From Tanytarsus gracilentus (Eukaryota; Arthropoda; Insecta; Diptera; Chironomidae): a stretch of 64,000 bases of DNA. Shown one piece after another: positions 20,801-35,800 of this stretch (positions are counted from its first letter, which is position 1; each line of letters starts with the position of its first letter). A program made the position numbers and the translations under genes. The notes below the pieces were generated by a model. That model did no database searches, was not told where the DNA came from, and saw nothing but the letters and a program-made list of their open reading frames with translations. The stretch lies in contig JAXRKN010000032.1 of the NCBI GenBank assembly GCA_038502055.1, positions 2,108,001 to 2,172,000 on the forward strand, in the 5' to 3' direction.

Positions 20801-23800
20801 GAAGAGAGTTCACTGAAGCAACAGTCGTTGGCACGGCAGGTGGAGGAGGTAATGGAGCCGTAAATGAAGGCGTCGCTGTGAACGGCGACGATGTATTCGA
20901 TGCAGGAATCGATTGCGTTTGTCTTTGACCGGCAATCGTTGTGACTGGAGATGAGACACTTGAGGGGTGCGCAGAAGGATGAGGCCACGATGATGGAGGT
21001 GCAATTAGACTGGGAATCTTAGCTGGATATGGTAGACTAGAGCTTGGATAAATGCCTGAGGCTGAACTTGCCGCTGTAAGTGGTTGCCCAGCCACATTAA
21101 CATATGGTGCTAGTAGAGATGAACTGCTCGGATGAGCTGTCAAAGGTGACTGAGGTATCACAGAAGAGCCAGGCGTGGCTGCCGATGACTTTGATGATAA
21201 ACTATTTACACTAGAAATTTTAATTAGTTTCAAATCAATTTTCTAAAATATAATAACCTACCTAAAACTATCCTTCTCCCTAGGACTGAAACTTCGAGGA
21301 GAAATTGTAGTCGCTGTGTTTGGTCCGGCTGGTGTTGTGCTATTGCTACTTGACTGAGAATTATTTGAGGGTTGTGAATTGCTATTGGGCGTTATGGGTT
21401 TAATTGGTTTAGATAATACTAGAGGTGATGAGTCTCGTCGATTTTCTAGAGAGCGCGGCGACAGAGCAGATGGTGGAATTGGCGTCGGAGGCATTGCTCC
21501 ATATGGATGATGAGGCATTCCGTAAGGAGAGTACAGTGGCCCATAAGGATAAATTGCTCTGTAAGGCATATGACCGAGTGGCCCTAGCGAACCGAGTCCC
21601 ATCAGATGATGTGGCATACTTCCAGGTCCATTTAAAGACGGTGGTAATCCTAGAGCTGCAGGATGAGATGAAAGTAAGGGAGAATTGCCTAATTGTTGCA
21701 TCGTATGCTCTAGTCCCGGATGCGGATGCATTTGCGGTTGAGTTGAGATAGCGGGTGACTGTAAATTCGTTGTAGGTGTAGCCACTGACGATGATGGAGT
21801 ATTTGTTACATTCGTATTGCCTGTTGGAGTGGTGACGGGTGGCGTTGATGATCCCAATCGCGAGGGTATTGAGATTGACGAGAGGGAAGATGTCGATGAG
21901 ACAGGCGAAGGAATTGCAGTTACACTATTCGTTGACACCGGCACAGTAGTTGAACTTGCCGTGCTTGTTGTCGGTGCTAATAAATTCGATATCGTTGGCG
22001 AATGTTTCTTACTTGAAGCGGTTGTTGTAGTGTTCGCGACTGCCACTCCTCCAATCGGAGATGTCGCCGAGGGCGATGAAGCCATCGATTGTTTTGCATT
22101 TGGTGAAGACAGTGACGTGGATGTACTGGCGCTTGTTGAGGGTATTTTATTATTCACAGTCGAAGATGCCACCGAGGACGGTACCTTGCCGTTCGGTATC
22201 GTTGCCGTTGTACTCGTCGTTTGGCCATTACTCTGATGTGATCCAACATGATTCGGTAATGATGTCAGATGTGTGTTAAGAGGTTCATTAGTGACCTGCA
22301 AAAGAAAAAGAGACAAATATGAGTGTTTGTGTCAGAGAGATAAAGAAAGAAAGAGTCAAGAGTTGTTAGCACACATAAATAATTCATTTCGTCCGTTTGC
22401 ACACGAGACTTTCGTTTATCATATGCATATTGCATGTCATGCCGCTCGCTCTTTCGCTACAAACATGATACACACAATTGTTCTTAAATAAGAGAGAGAC
22501 AGACGAGAAAGCACCATTGCATGTCAGCTCTTTATATTTTCATTCATCTTACATAAAACTTTATTTCTTGCTCCTTTCATGTTCGTAAGTATGAACTTAA
22601 TGTATTCAACTTATCGCCCATACATGTTAATATGCGAGTGGAGTATGAAAACGAAGAAAATAAAATTTAAGACTGGCTGCGAGAGCAAGCTTCGAGTCAC
22701 GCATGTTTAACTTATTTTATGACTTTTTTATCTGCTGCTGCTTTTCTTATTTATTAATTTATAAACATGCGCTTATAAATTTTTATGGCTTTAAATCACC
22801 ATTTGTTATCATCCTTTCCTCCCATGAAATGCGCAACATCTTTATAACTCGCTACCGATTAAATATTAAGTTTTCCTTTTCAAACACGAGTTTGAAATTT
22901 CTTACAACCATGTACACGTTCCTCAATCTTAGAGAGTTGCTTAACAATTTCAATTTCTTGTAAAAACTTTTTTCTCTCTCTCTCTCCCTGTTAATTTGAC
23001 ACAAATGCGAGCAACTATAAAAGCGTGTGGTGGTGGTGAAAAATGGATAAAACTTTATTACAACCTTATACACAGTTTAGTTGTACACGCTTGAAGTGCC
23101 TGATTGAGCCATAAACAAAATTTAATATCGTCGTCTCATGCATGAGTTGCACTTAACCAATTTACGGATTTGTTTTGGTCGCTTAATTTACTTAACGTAA
23201 AAGTTATGATCACATAATCGAGACAAATATCGCTGCAACAATTATGTATGTTCCTTTCAACTAATTTTATAAGCATGAAAGTTATTTTGCATTAAATTGA
23301 CCAGGGGCTTGGACACTCAGGTGAATTTTTATTAAAATAATTGAAAATAATTTTACACGCATGAAAATATTTTTACAAAAAATCATGACAAAATATTAAC
23401 TCTTTTTAATTGAGGTGTTGTACATCGCTCTTAAGTCTTAAAAGGGAACTTTAAGAAGAAGCAAAAAACAATCTCAACGTGATTCAGAGTCGCAGTAAAA
23501 TAAATTGTGATTTAAATTTATGCTAATAGCGTTCGATAAAGAAACTTGAATTATAAATGGTCTGATAGCTGCGAGATTGAGTGTCTCACTCCATATAAAG
23601 TAGTAAAATGATATTTATATGCGCATCGTATATTCACAGAGTCGGTGATCGCAAGCTCATTCTACCTCAACAGTTGGCGAGTTGATGGAATTTATGAGCT
23701 GAAATTGATTATGTCTAGGGATCCTCACGGTGAATACCGGTACGGTGATCACCGGTGATCACCGAAACTTTTCGTCACCGGTGATCACCGATTTTTTGTC

Positions 23801-26800
23801 CGGTGACACCGGTGACGAAATGGATACATTTTTCTATACTTTTTGAGATTTTTTTGAACCTAAAAATTTTTTAAACTAGTAATTTTTAATTTAGAAATTA
23901 TAGAATACATTTAATGGCCTACAAAATTCGTTCAAAATATGCGAACTTACAAAAAGTTTCTTCTGTCATTTAAATATTTAGAATTTTTTAGATAAATAAT
24001 CAAAAAATTTCATACCCAAAAAAACTAATAATTTAAATGAGTGAAAAACATTTTAGTAAGTGGGCTTATTTTAAAATATTTGTTCAAAGACAACAAATTA
24101 AGATGTTAGTTTGATATCTTATCAAACTTTAAAAACTTTAAAAATCCTAAAAATTTGTAGAGATATTTTGATAAGATAGAAGTTTGATTCATCAATTAAT
24201 AAGAAAGAAAAATTTCTACAAATAATAAGAAAACCTAACTTTTTTAGTGTTAAACTTTATAATTTATATGGAAAGCAAAAAAAGTATCTAAAAATTGGTC
24301 CATAAAAATTTCCAAAATGGCCGAAAAGTAGTTTTTTCCTTCAGAAATGTTGGTCAAAAGTCGTCACCGGTGTACCGGTGATCACCGGTGACGGCATTTT
24401 ATTCACCGGTGATCACCGAAATCGCATTCACCGGTGAATTAAGGATCCCTAATTATGTCCATTTTTAAAAAATAATTTTTTTCAGCTCATTTTGGACGTG
24501 CCGCGAAAGATTAAAATTTCAACGTTAATGTTGAAGGAAATTCGAAAAACATTTATCAAATAAATTAAACAAATCACACATTGTGTCGACTTTTGACCAA
24601 ATATATATGGACGCACTCGTGAGGTTTGAATTGAAATAAAATTCATTGTGAAGCGAAAAGAAGAAAAATTCCAACTCGCTTGGAGGTGTCAAAAATTTTA
24701 ATATGAATTGAATCAATTATCAATGAATAAACAATTCTCGTTAACAAGACACACCAACATACTAATAATGAACATAAATAACACTTTGTTTGTGCTACTC
24801 ATTTTCAATGGGGTGAGACTATTAACATTCGTCGAGCTCTGCCTTCATTCATTTCTTGGTAAGACTTTTTTTCTTGCTGTTGTTCAAAACTTTTTCTTCT
24901 TTCTCCTCTTTCAAAAAGATATTTTATATTGTACTATTATTATTTATATTATTTTTATATGGTCGGAGAATCTATGTAGACATGACTGTTTAGATAGATT
25001 CTTCATCATATGTTTGCACTCGAGAAATATTTATGTTTGATTCCACACGCTATGTAAACACTCGAAAATGTGTTTTAAGAAACTCTTTCTTTTTTTTGCT
25101 CGATCATTGTCGACGACGTGGAAGCGATATATAAGTAAGTTGAGTGTATGTGAGAGAAATGCATGCCCCAAGGTAAAGAGTCTGGAGAAAACCTGTTCCA
25201 CGTGAATATGAAATTTATTATATAGTCAATCGACATCGGCGCACAGTGTGGCGAGATCATTTTTACCACAAATACTGTAGGAGCATCATTTAGAGCTCTC
25301 GGCTATAAGAGCGCGATCAAAGAAAACATTTTTTATCCATCTTCGAGTTCTCTCTTGTTCTCTCCTCCATTTAGATGCCTTTTGATGGTCATCGCTATCA
25401 TCATCATTAAGTTGTTAAATTTCATTATTGGCTAATAAACTTTATAATCGTCTGTGAACAAAAACAAAAAAGAATAGGAGAATAAAATTATTCTCATGTC
25501 TCTATGAAGATGATCGCTGTCTTAAGTGGCATAGTTCGTTAATAATATTATTATTATTCATAGAGATAAAATCCATGTGACAAATAAGCCATATTCATCC
25601 ACTCTCCGCTAAACGATCACAAATGAAATCTTAAGTATGCCTTCGCATTATTACTGCCATTATTACGTCTCTTCTCAACGTCTGTAGCTTTTTCACGATA
25701 CACGCAGAAAAAAATATTTTTTCAAACATTTCTCAAGTTTGATGAAATTATAAAAAATAAAATTAATTTAAATTTTGTTTTTAAAGGTTTGAATTATTTA
25801 ATTCTTGGAAAATTGATAAAAATTAAATATTTTCCTCTCCGTGTCGACTTAATGTGTGTGCCTTTCGGTGCCTATTATTAAGAGTCATTTCGAATTTGTT
25901 GTTGATGTGAGATTAATCAGTTGAAACAACATAATAATATTAAATTAACTTGAAATAATAATGATTAAAATTTACACGATTTTTCTGTCAGTTGTTTTCT
26001 TTTTTTTGCGGCGGCATAAATGTGCCACGTCAAAAGGGAAGTGACTCTGGTGAAATTTATTATGACTTGAGATATTTTTACACTTCATTAACAAGCTACT
26101 AATTATCCGTCTACGCTCGGTTGCTTTTGACGAAAAAAATTCCTTATCAACATTCTTCTCTGTCATCCCCCTTTTCATCTCTTTCACTTTGCCAGAACGG
26201 CTGCTGCCAAAGCAGAAAGAAAAGTATCGCTTAATATCATCTTTCAACTCGAACTAGTCGCTTTTAAAATAATATTATGTCTCTTTCGTGATTATTCAGT
26301 GGCACTTTGCCAACAATTTACACCGTAGCAGTAGCATTTGAGGCATTAAGAAAAGGAGGAGTGAGTGAGTGAGAGAGATGTGATGGAAAAGAATGTTGCC
26401 TCGGTGTGTTTAAAATAAATAAATAAAATGCCGTCATGTTAAATCTTTTTGACGGCATAGCAGCCCGTAAAACCAGTCGAAACAACCGCGCGCGTGAGTG
26501 AGGAGAAGAAAAACGCTAATTTTTTGACTAATTAAATAGTTAATAAATTAATTTTCCTACGCCTAATATATTGTTTGTTTAGAGTTAATGACTTCTTCTT
26601 TCAACTCGGAATTTATCTCATAAATTTATTTTTTCGCTCCCTCGATGATGCCTAAGGAGCAACTGTGATGCTGCTGTTTGCTTAACAAATCCACCTTTTT
26701 TTACTTCCATCGTCTCCTCTCTCGCGTAACTAACCGAGACTCATCATAGTCGTTCTTCATGTATATATCTGAGATGGGTTGATGACAAGAGTGAGTTGAA

Positions 26801-29800
26801 GCGGTTGAAGCATGGCAAAGTGGATGAGTGGAGATGAAAAAGAGCACGGAGATGAATAAAAAATGAATTATTTGAGTGAGTGAGAAAGAAAGAATCATGT
26901 ACTATTTTGTACTCGCGTGAAGTACACAGGCAGCCATTAGGAAACTTGTTAATTACTTTGCAGATTGAATAATTTTACTCTTCGAGTGCTTTTTTTACCC
27001 TATTCATCTTTTCACCGCACACCACACTCGAGTACTGGCAATGGATTGTGTATGTGTCGAGAATATTATGACTCTTATAACAAAAGTGCTTAGCTTTTCA
27101 AAAAAGCGTAAATTTTTTTCCATCTTCTTAGCCAAACGTTCGAGGATGCGAAGGAGAGAAGCGAACAGAAAAATAAAAGGCAAACTCTTGATGTTACACT
27201 CTTGTGAAATTAACAAACGCCACTTCGAAATCGAGAAGCTCTTCTGGTGCAAGCCAACCAAAAAGAAGATTTTAAGAGACGATAATGGACTTTTTTTCTT
27301 AGTAGAATGTTCAGGAACGACATTCAAAAATTTAAATTTTTCACGATTTTTAAAATTAAAATTTTTCGTTATAATATAATAAGTTTTTTTCTTTTAAATT
27401 AAAAAACAAATCTTTAGCGCACTTATCGACTTTATGTAAATTTCCATTTTATCGATTTTCCAGCAGCGCTCAAATAATCCAATGAAAATTGTATTCTGAT
27501 GATTATCATCGTATCTCTATAATCTCGTGTCACTTAATTAACAAATAATCCCCCTTTAAAATCCTTCGTTCGAGCTCTTTGGGAATTTTATGAAGCGATA
27601 GCGTGGGGTGAAAATTGTTTGAAAAAGTTGAACGTTATTCACTTTATAGTATCATCATCCTCGCTGCCATCGCTGCTGTGCTCTTCTTCTCACTCGCTCG
27701 TTATGTCGATGTCGATTTACATTTTTAATGGAATTTAATTAAATTTTTATGGCAAATTTATCTTGATATTTTTCGTTCGTCTCTTGTTTCACACACAGTT
27801 GATGTCTCCTTCTCGTATGCAAAGTCAATAAATGATCATGATGACGATGTGCACATCTTCTCGTGTTAATTGATATTTCTCTCCCACTCATGTTGTATAA
27901 AAAGGAAGTAATAGCAAAGTGTCGTAGCATAATGTTTTAATGAACGAGCTTAAATATGTGCGAGCGAACATCGGAATGATGAATGAGCTCAGATTTTTCT
28001 AGTTTGTTTCGCTTAAATGATTATGGTGTTGGTTATTAAAATAAAATGAATTATAAAAGCGGCAGTTAAGTGTGCATGAGGCAGTCCCCTCATGGTTGTA
28101 ATAAAAAAATAATATAAACAGGCACAAGAGAAATAAAAAGATTACAAAAGAGCGCAACGTAAATATATGAGAATGAAGAAAAATATCTTGAGACTTTTTA
28201 TATTTATTTTATTTTTATTTTTACGACATCATTTACTTTGTCATTAGCCCAGAAGCAGTTAATGGCGGGTATAACTATATAGATTTTTATGACTCGCACA
28301 AACACACACACAACGTCTAAAACTCAAATCACAGATAATTTTTCTTCACGAGAACTCGCATTCAAGGGGAGGAAATTTTTGCGGTTCTTTCATATCCCTC
28401 TTTTTTTTAATAAAAATGATAAAACATGCTTGCGATCAAGAAAAAGAGATAAATCGTTTAGTTCACAATATTTTTCTATCAAGTTTCTCCCTTTTTTATC
28501 TCAATCATATCTCCTCTAATGCATCAGAATATTGTAATGTAGAAAAAAATATACATTTTACTGTGTACTCGCCCCCTTCTCGAGTCTCTTTCAAGTGTAT
28601 GTCGTTAAGCGTTAGCAAGCAATAAAAAGATTTATTGACATCAATATCATGATAATAAAAAAGTGGATGGATGGCATTATATGTGTGTGTAGATGTTTTT
28701 AAGGTTTAATTTACAAGGCTTTCAGTGAGTGAGAGAGTAGTAAAAGAAAGTGAGTGAGAGCGACAGTCACTATTTAATATTATTATGTTCATTTTTTTGT
28801 ATCAACAATAAACATTATACGATCTAAAAATATGAGAATGGAAGAGAGAGAGACATTATTATAGTAATAAAATATTCAAGGGTATTCATTAATGAAAACG
28901 CAAAGAGCACAACCGAGAGGGAGCTGAACTTTTCTTTTTTATATTTATAATTTGTGCGGCATTATTGTTATGATTATTGTTTCATTAATGGACTGTACAG
29001 AGTTGTAAATGTTTATTTAATACGATTATATTGCTGCACATTGATTGTGATGGGACGCATTGAGTGGGAAATCAAACGAGAGCGGCACACATTTCAAATT
29101 GAAAATATAAACATCCTCTTACGCTATACGATTGCATGACAAGCGGCGACCGGGCAATGATCCGTTAATTTTGTCACGCATGAATGCGGAAATGCTTAAC
29201 GGCCACGATGATGCTCTCTCTAAATTAATTGTATGGAAGTAACATGATTGCGTTATGGCCTGTCTTCGATAACAAATTGAGCGCACTTCGTTCCGGCATT
29301 GAGCAAATGATTTTTTTTCTAGTTACAAATTTCTTCTTCCCCCATCATAAACATGCTATGCTCACTCAATGATACACAATTGTTCAGCTGTTTATTTGAC
29401 ATTTAACATGTACAAATGTGTGGAGTTATTTACAAATTATACACTATCAATTTACAATTAACCACTTGCCACTTTGCTACTTGATTTTTTTTATATTTCG
29501 AATCGAGACTCCACTCGAAATCTCAACTGGTAGTTTCCATTCTCTCAGTACAGAGAACAATCGCAATTGAAATCACAGGCAGTAATTAATTGAGACAGCG
29601 GTAATAAGTAATTAAGTAATTAAGAGTGAGTCTCAAGTGTGTGAAAAAATCTCGCGAATAGTTTTGTAAGAAAAAAAAATTAATAAACAGTTAAAGTGTT
29701 GAAGTGACGATGTGCGAAGTCTTACCTGCAGTGGTGACGGACTTGTATAGGGGAGACTAGGTGGAGGTAAAGCAGCTGGCGCCGGGCTTGGAGCAGGAGG

Positions 29801-32800
29801 TGCTGAACCGCTATTATTAGTTGGAGGACATGGACTCAATGGGCTGACACTAAGGCCATTGGCTAGTGGCACTCCGATTGTTGGGAATGTATCGATAGAC
29901 TTTCTCGGCACCACCGCAGCAGAAGTCGATGCGGTCGTTGTCGATCCACCATCGGATGCCTGTGCACATAACACATGTTTTTTCATATTCAACATTACAA
30001 CACACAAACACACGTGAGCGAGCATAATTAATGGAAAAAGGAAAGAGAGAGAGAGAAGAAAAGTGAGAAAAAAGATTATAGAAAATTAATGGTCGTAGCT
30101 AACAAAGTCAAATTACTTAAGCGAAGTCATTTAATTTGCCACAAAGAACAGACACGAATTAAACTCAATGAGCTCTCACAGCGAGTAGATAGAAAAAAAA
30201 TATATGTATGCTTTTGAAAAGAGCTGCTTGCCTGCTTGCGGCGGTTAAATTGTACAAGAGGGTAAAATAAAATTAAATGTATTTTTTATTCTATGTTCAC
30301 AAAGCCGTAGAAAACAAACGAGCGAATGAAGAAGAGATTGGAATTGAATTAAAATATTTAAAATTCTTCTTCCCTCGTCTCGCTACGCTAAAATGATTTT
30401 AAGCTGTGAAAATACTTCTTTCAATTTTGTATTTTTTTTTCTTATTTCAGAAAAAGAAACACAGAGAGAAAATTTTCCCTTTCGACACCAAAGCACATCG
30501 TACTTCTTGTTGTTGCAAAGTCATTTTTTACTACTCTTTTTTTCATTCAAACTTTATATTTTTTATGTACTTGACGAAAATCTCATCTAGTCGAAAAGAA
30601 AGAAATAAAAAAAATACTGTCGACGATAATAAAAAAGTGGTAGATAATGTCGCATCTCATCGCTCAGTGAGAGCGAAATGAAAATCTTTTTCACTCTGTC
30701 AGATCATTTGCCATCAAATAAAGAAGACGTCGTTGAAGAGATGAAATAGTGCTATCATGTACACGAACGAATGAGTATAAGAAGTTCAAAGAAAGACTGT
30801 GTAAGCACTTTTGTGGATGAGTCAGAATGAAGAAGTCAAGTCCAATAAACTCATAAGATTACTGAATTTTAAAAATTAAATACGTTACAAATTTTTAAAT
30901 TCCTGGACTACATGAAAGTTCAAATGTTGGATTTTAAATGAATTAAATTCAAAACTTAAAAGTACGTTAAAAAATTTTTTCTCTGGAATTGACAATCGCC
31001 CACTCTGAGTTCACCAAATGCATATATTGAGATCAAGAAGAAGGATTGCATAAATAAATTAAGCACATCTGAGAATGTCTCTGCATGTAAGTAGTCTACA
31101 AGACCCCCTTGATGCATTTTTATACTCGAAAAAGTATCGATCACAGCGGTGTGGGGAGCTTCGAAAAACACATTTCAAGAGAGACAATAAAAAAGAAATA
31201 AGTTATTCGGGCAATTGACAGTGAGACGACATGAGAAGAAGAAAAAGTTGTAAAAAAACAATTTTTAAAAAAGACGAACGAGATTTTTCCTTTCGCATGA
31301 CTTTCAAACAGAGTTTAAATAGATATTTTTCATTCTTGACTTGTAATAAAAGACAAACTTTTATTTATAGATGTTCTTTTCTTTTTTTTCTACATCGAGA
31401 GTAGAGCGCGAGAGACATCACAGACATAAAATCCACTAGCGCTGTGATGTGGAATTTAACGACACGACTATGTAACTATTTTCTTTATGTTTGTTGATAG
31501 CGTGCTTGCTTGTGCAGCTAATTTTACATTGTCATGACTGCCACAATTGCCATTTTGTCGTAAATCAGCCTCGCATGCAGTTGAAAACTATTAATAATGG
31601 ACTTATTGAATCGGAAGTTGGGATTAATAATGAATGCATTACAAATAATATGTGTCGTACACACATCGTCGACGACAACATCATCATCATCATGGATGAT
31701 TGTATACATCATTATTAAATGTCGCTAATTGAAAACGGGCACCGCCAACTAGTTTAACAAGCCTCGAAGTTGACATAAAAGCTTTATTTTTTATGTCTCA
31801 ACCGCAGTCATTTAACGTGCGAGAAAATTAATTTTCGTTTAATTCTTTTTTCTTGTCTGTTTTAAAATTGAAATCTCCTTTCAGTTTATTTTTCTTTCGC
31901 CTTCATACATTCATGCAGTGTATCTTTCTTCTCGCGCCTCTCCGAAAAAAAATGTTTTCATTAAATTTTTATTTTCTTGTGTACACATTTTTTGCTGCCA
32001 TCAAAAGACGATAAAATATGCCATCGCTTATATGTCACGCACACAAATTGAATTTATTACTGAATGCTAAGATTATTGTATGGCATGTTTCGAGAGTTAT
32101 TTGAGCAAATAATAAATATTTTGCCCTCGAGGCAGCGCAGATGAAAAAAGAGAAGTGATTTTTTTGTCAGTCTTTCCATGTCATGCTCGAGATTTATGTT
32201 CGATGAGTGAGTGAGAGAGAGTCCGAGAGGTGCACTCGGAATTTTAAAATTGCATTCACCAGAAATACTTTTCGAGTCAACTCGCAATACATGAAAATAT
32301 GCTGCTGCAAACCTCGTCGAATCGAATTAATAAATTTTTATTGCTGTGACTCGGACTTCAGTGGAATTCGCGCATATACACAAAAAAAAAAGAATTCCGG
32401 CAATCGCTCCGAATAAAATTAATTTTTTTCTCTCTCCTTTTTTTCAGCGTTGCGCTTTTTGAGTGTTCAGTATTCCATGGAAGGCATTGTTGATGATGAT
32501 TGCGGGACATGATCGGAATAATGTGAAGGAGCTCTCATGTTTGGCACTTTTTGTCAGCATATAAAAGCACCATGAAGGAATCATTTTAATTATAGCATTT
32601 AAGTTTACGTGTTTGCCTTTTCGAAGCTAAAATATTTTTATTTTTTTCTTAACCATATACACGTTTATATGAAAATTATACTTTTATAGCCATCATTAAC
32701 GACGTTCTTGCCGCTGCTGTAGTTGATTTTCTCGTTTTTTCCTCCTTGCTACAAATCACGATTGTAAATTACACAAATGATTCTAGGCGAGATTAAGGAG

Positions 32801-35800
32801 GTGCGACTCTCCACTTGACATTGTCAATGATGCATTTTCCCCGCACGTCTTTTCAATTATGTACGTGTAGAGAGTGTGAGAAGAGTAAGAAAATAATTAA
32901 AGATTGGATAATTTCAGAACATTTTTCATGTTCATGCGCGTTTATTTTATTTTTCTTGCTTCCCCATAAATTAAGTTTAATGATATCAACTCGCAGCAAT
33001 CTGACTACTGTTGCCTTCTTTCTCTCGCCTGCAATGGTCTTTTTAGCACACAATGTGCATTCATTGCAATTTGATAAATGATAATATGCGCTCTCCGCTC
33101 ATTTACGATCCACTGCACCTTCCCTCTTTTATTATTATTATTATTGAATAAAGCGACACATATAAAAAAACAATTCCAGAGGAAAGAATGTCCAATAGCA
33201 CTCCAATAAGGAAGAGTAAATTAAATAAACGGCCATTCCAAATCGCCATGGTGCTTACGAAAATGGAATGGCAACAACATTGCATTCCACACGGTAAAAA
33301 TGTAGACATTGCAGAAATAGTTTTTACTCCCCTTATACGACGGCAATTAAATTAAGAATGAAGAGAAAAAAGTTAAATGGTCATTTTGCTGGCAAACAAA
33401 AGTTGAAAGTTTTTTCCACTCTTTTTTTATAAACTCACAGAAAAGTTTTCATATTTTACTATAAATCGTGGATCATGTTATTTACTCTGATTTACACAAA
33501 ATGAAAACACATGTGATTGCAATATTTTTTCCCACAGATATTTAAATAATCTTTTAACTTAAAAAAATTAGTTTAATCCTTTCTAGCAGGACTCAATAAA
33601 AATAGAGAGGAAAATTTTTAAAAGTTTTTTTTGTGTAGTTATGCATGGCTTTTTGCACCCAGTAGATGAATGCTCTGTAGCAGCAAGTAGCAATTTATTT
33701 CGTTCCTCAGGCATAGCAATTGAGAATGTCTTCGAAAAAACATCATAATTAAATTGACTTATTTGCATTCCGCATTAATGCCCAGAGAGTGAATGGAAAA
33801 AAGGGGAAAGAAACTATTTGCGTGATTTGAATATTATTGGCATTGCTTTTTCTTCATGCTTTCAGCTCAAACAGTGCTCTTTATGGTAATGGGATGTAAT
33901 ATATTGTTACATGAGTGGAATAATCAATATGAATTGCCTTCGAGAATCCCTCAACTTCTTATTCCACCTTTTATATATCGGAGAGCAGTTGCGTGTTCTC
34001 ATCGAATATTCACAAGAGATATTTATAATGAAAAGTTCTCATCCCCTGATGCACTCTCGAAAAAAAAGAGTGCTATATTCGTGCTTAATCTTTTGCCTTC
34101 CATCTGATTTGGTTTGCCATCGAATTCGAGATTTTTTTTTGCATTCTCTCCAACTGTGAATGTCGTAAGTAGCTGTGGCAATTTTGTGTATGCACAAAAA
34201 AAAAGCTTCGCCACAAGAGAGCCTATCCGACATATGTATGCATTATACGGAACCACATATTTTATATTCATTACGGACTCGAACAATGAGCACAAAACTT
34301 GGAATATAAAAATTTCATTTCATGGCAGCGATAAATTCGCGATTTTCTGTGTGTATATCTCGCTGTCGTCGTTTTGTATGCGCGCGATTTTTCTTTCCTT
34401 TATTTTATTTTTTTTCGGGCTTAATGGCTGCCTCGCAATTCGTTCGCGAGAACTGTTTAAAATCATTTAATATTATATTGAGAGTCAGCCAGACATAAGA
34501 ATTGCAATAATATTAAATTGTTTTCCTTTTACTTCTTTATAATAAACGTTTTCATTTTACATTTCATTCCACATCCATTCTTTTGATCTTCCTTTTGGTT
34601 GTTCATGTTCCTGAACGGAGCTTGCTTTCGCAAAATGCGATACGATACTCTTTGTCGTATCTTTTACCTTTTTTGACTCGGCGAGGAGAAAATAAGAAGA
34701 AGGAAAATGTTAAATGCAAGCCAGAGGTAGTAATTGGAGTTCTCTGCCATTACAAATCTCTTTACGTTTTCACATTCTTCCTTCTTTCTCTCTTCCTCCT
34801 CGTGCAATGCCATCATGTTGTACCCCTCAACTCCTCATGCATCACTATCTTGCACAATGTTCATTGCCATGTATCGTCTTGTGTTTCTCTCTCTCTCACT
34901 CGAGAACTAACAATTTTATTATATCTCACTACAAATGCTTCACATTTTTAAATTACTTCTTCACTCATTCCTGCTGATGGCTTAGGGTGACTAGATGAAT
35001 TATGCCATGACAATTTTGTATTTTTTATGTTTATAGTAAATTTTTTAAATTTTCTATAAATTTCTTAATAAACCACCTAGTCACTCGAGTTGTATTATTT
35101 TTATTGCTGTTGATATCGGTTTGGAAACTCATATATCTGGAAATTGTATTTTGAGATTGTGTTTTGTTTTCTGAAAATATATATCAAATATCCCAAAGAG
35201 CAGCAAGTTTCATGTTCATATTACTTTTAAATGTGGAATAAGACTTTAATATATTTTGTTTTGCCTTCGCCGACGCTGCCGTCATGGAGTAAGTGCTCAA
35301 ATAACCCTTCGCTCGCACTCTCGGATGTCGATCAGTTGTTGTTTATTTATATTTGAATTACACACATTAAGAGGATATAATAGGCCTGTTTGAGTGAGTG
35401 AGTGCGGATGAGAAGTGAATGAGAATGAGCGAGGAGAGAGTGAGAACCCTAAAAGCAGTTCAAAAGAAGCACGCAGCTCTTAACCAATGTTACTAATTCA
35501 CTTTTTGTTATGTGCTACTGGTTTTTAAAGTACGCAAAAGGAGGGAGAGGAAACAAATGCATGTGAAAACAGTCCCTCAGGCGTTGAGTTATTGAAATTT
35601 GTGTTCAATTCCCCCTCGTTTTTTATTGCTTATAATAATAATTTTAAAATATGTGTACATTTTGATGTTTTTTCTTTTCATGCCGGCCGGCAAAAATGAA
35701 ATTGAAAATCGTGCGTGTGAGTCGAGGGGTGAAGTCCTTGTTCCAAATTAACCCCTTTTTAAATTCTTCTTCTTCTTCCATTATATGCACTATCCCTCCC

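Larger units (their letters stand above)
22296..29725 (-). other. tay intron 7 (7.4 kb)
   Basis: Non-coding by inspection. It contains the hAT-like element at 23716-24451, a (CT)n tract at 22973-22986, and several GTGAGTGAG-type repeats (26361, 26494, 26873, 28723, 28750). Small ORFs on both strands are short and compositionally biased. Its length suggests cis-regulatory content, which I cannot localise. Confidence 0.6.

Noticed and set aside
21425..22236. Two plus-strand ORFs of 108 and 139 codons, rich in Val/Glu/Asp/Ala
   Set aside because: Exact antisense of the Ser/Thr/Pro-rich tay exon 8, open only because that exon avoids certain codons.
23740..24440. Repeated CACCGGTGATCACCGG words considered as a CRISPR-like or satellite array
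   Set aside because: No regular unit or spacers. The copies sit symmetrically at both ends of a TIR- and TSD-bounded element, so they are subterminal transposon repeats.
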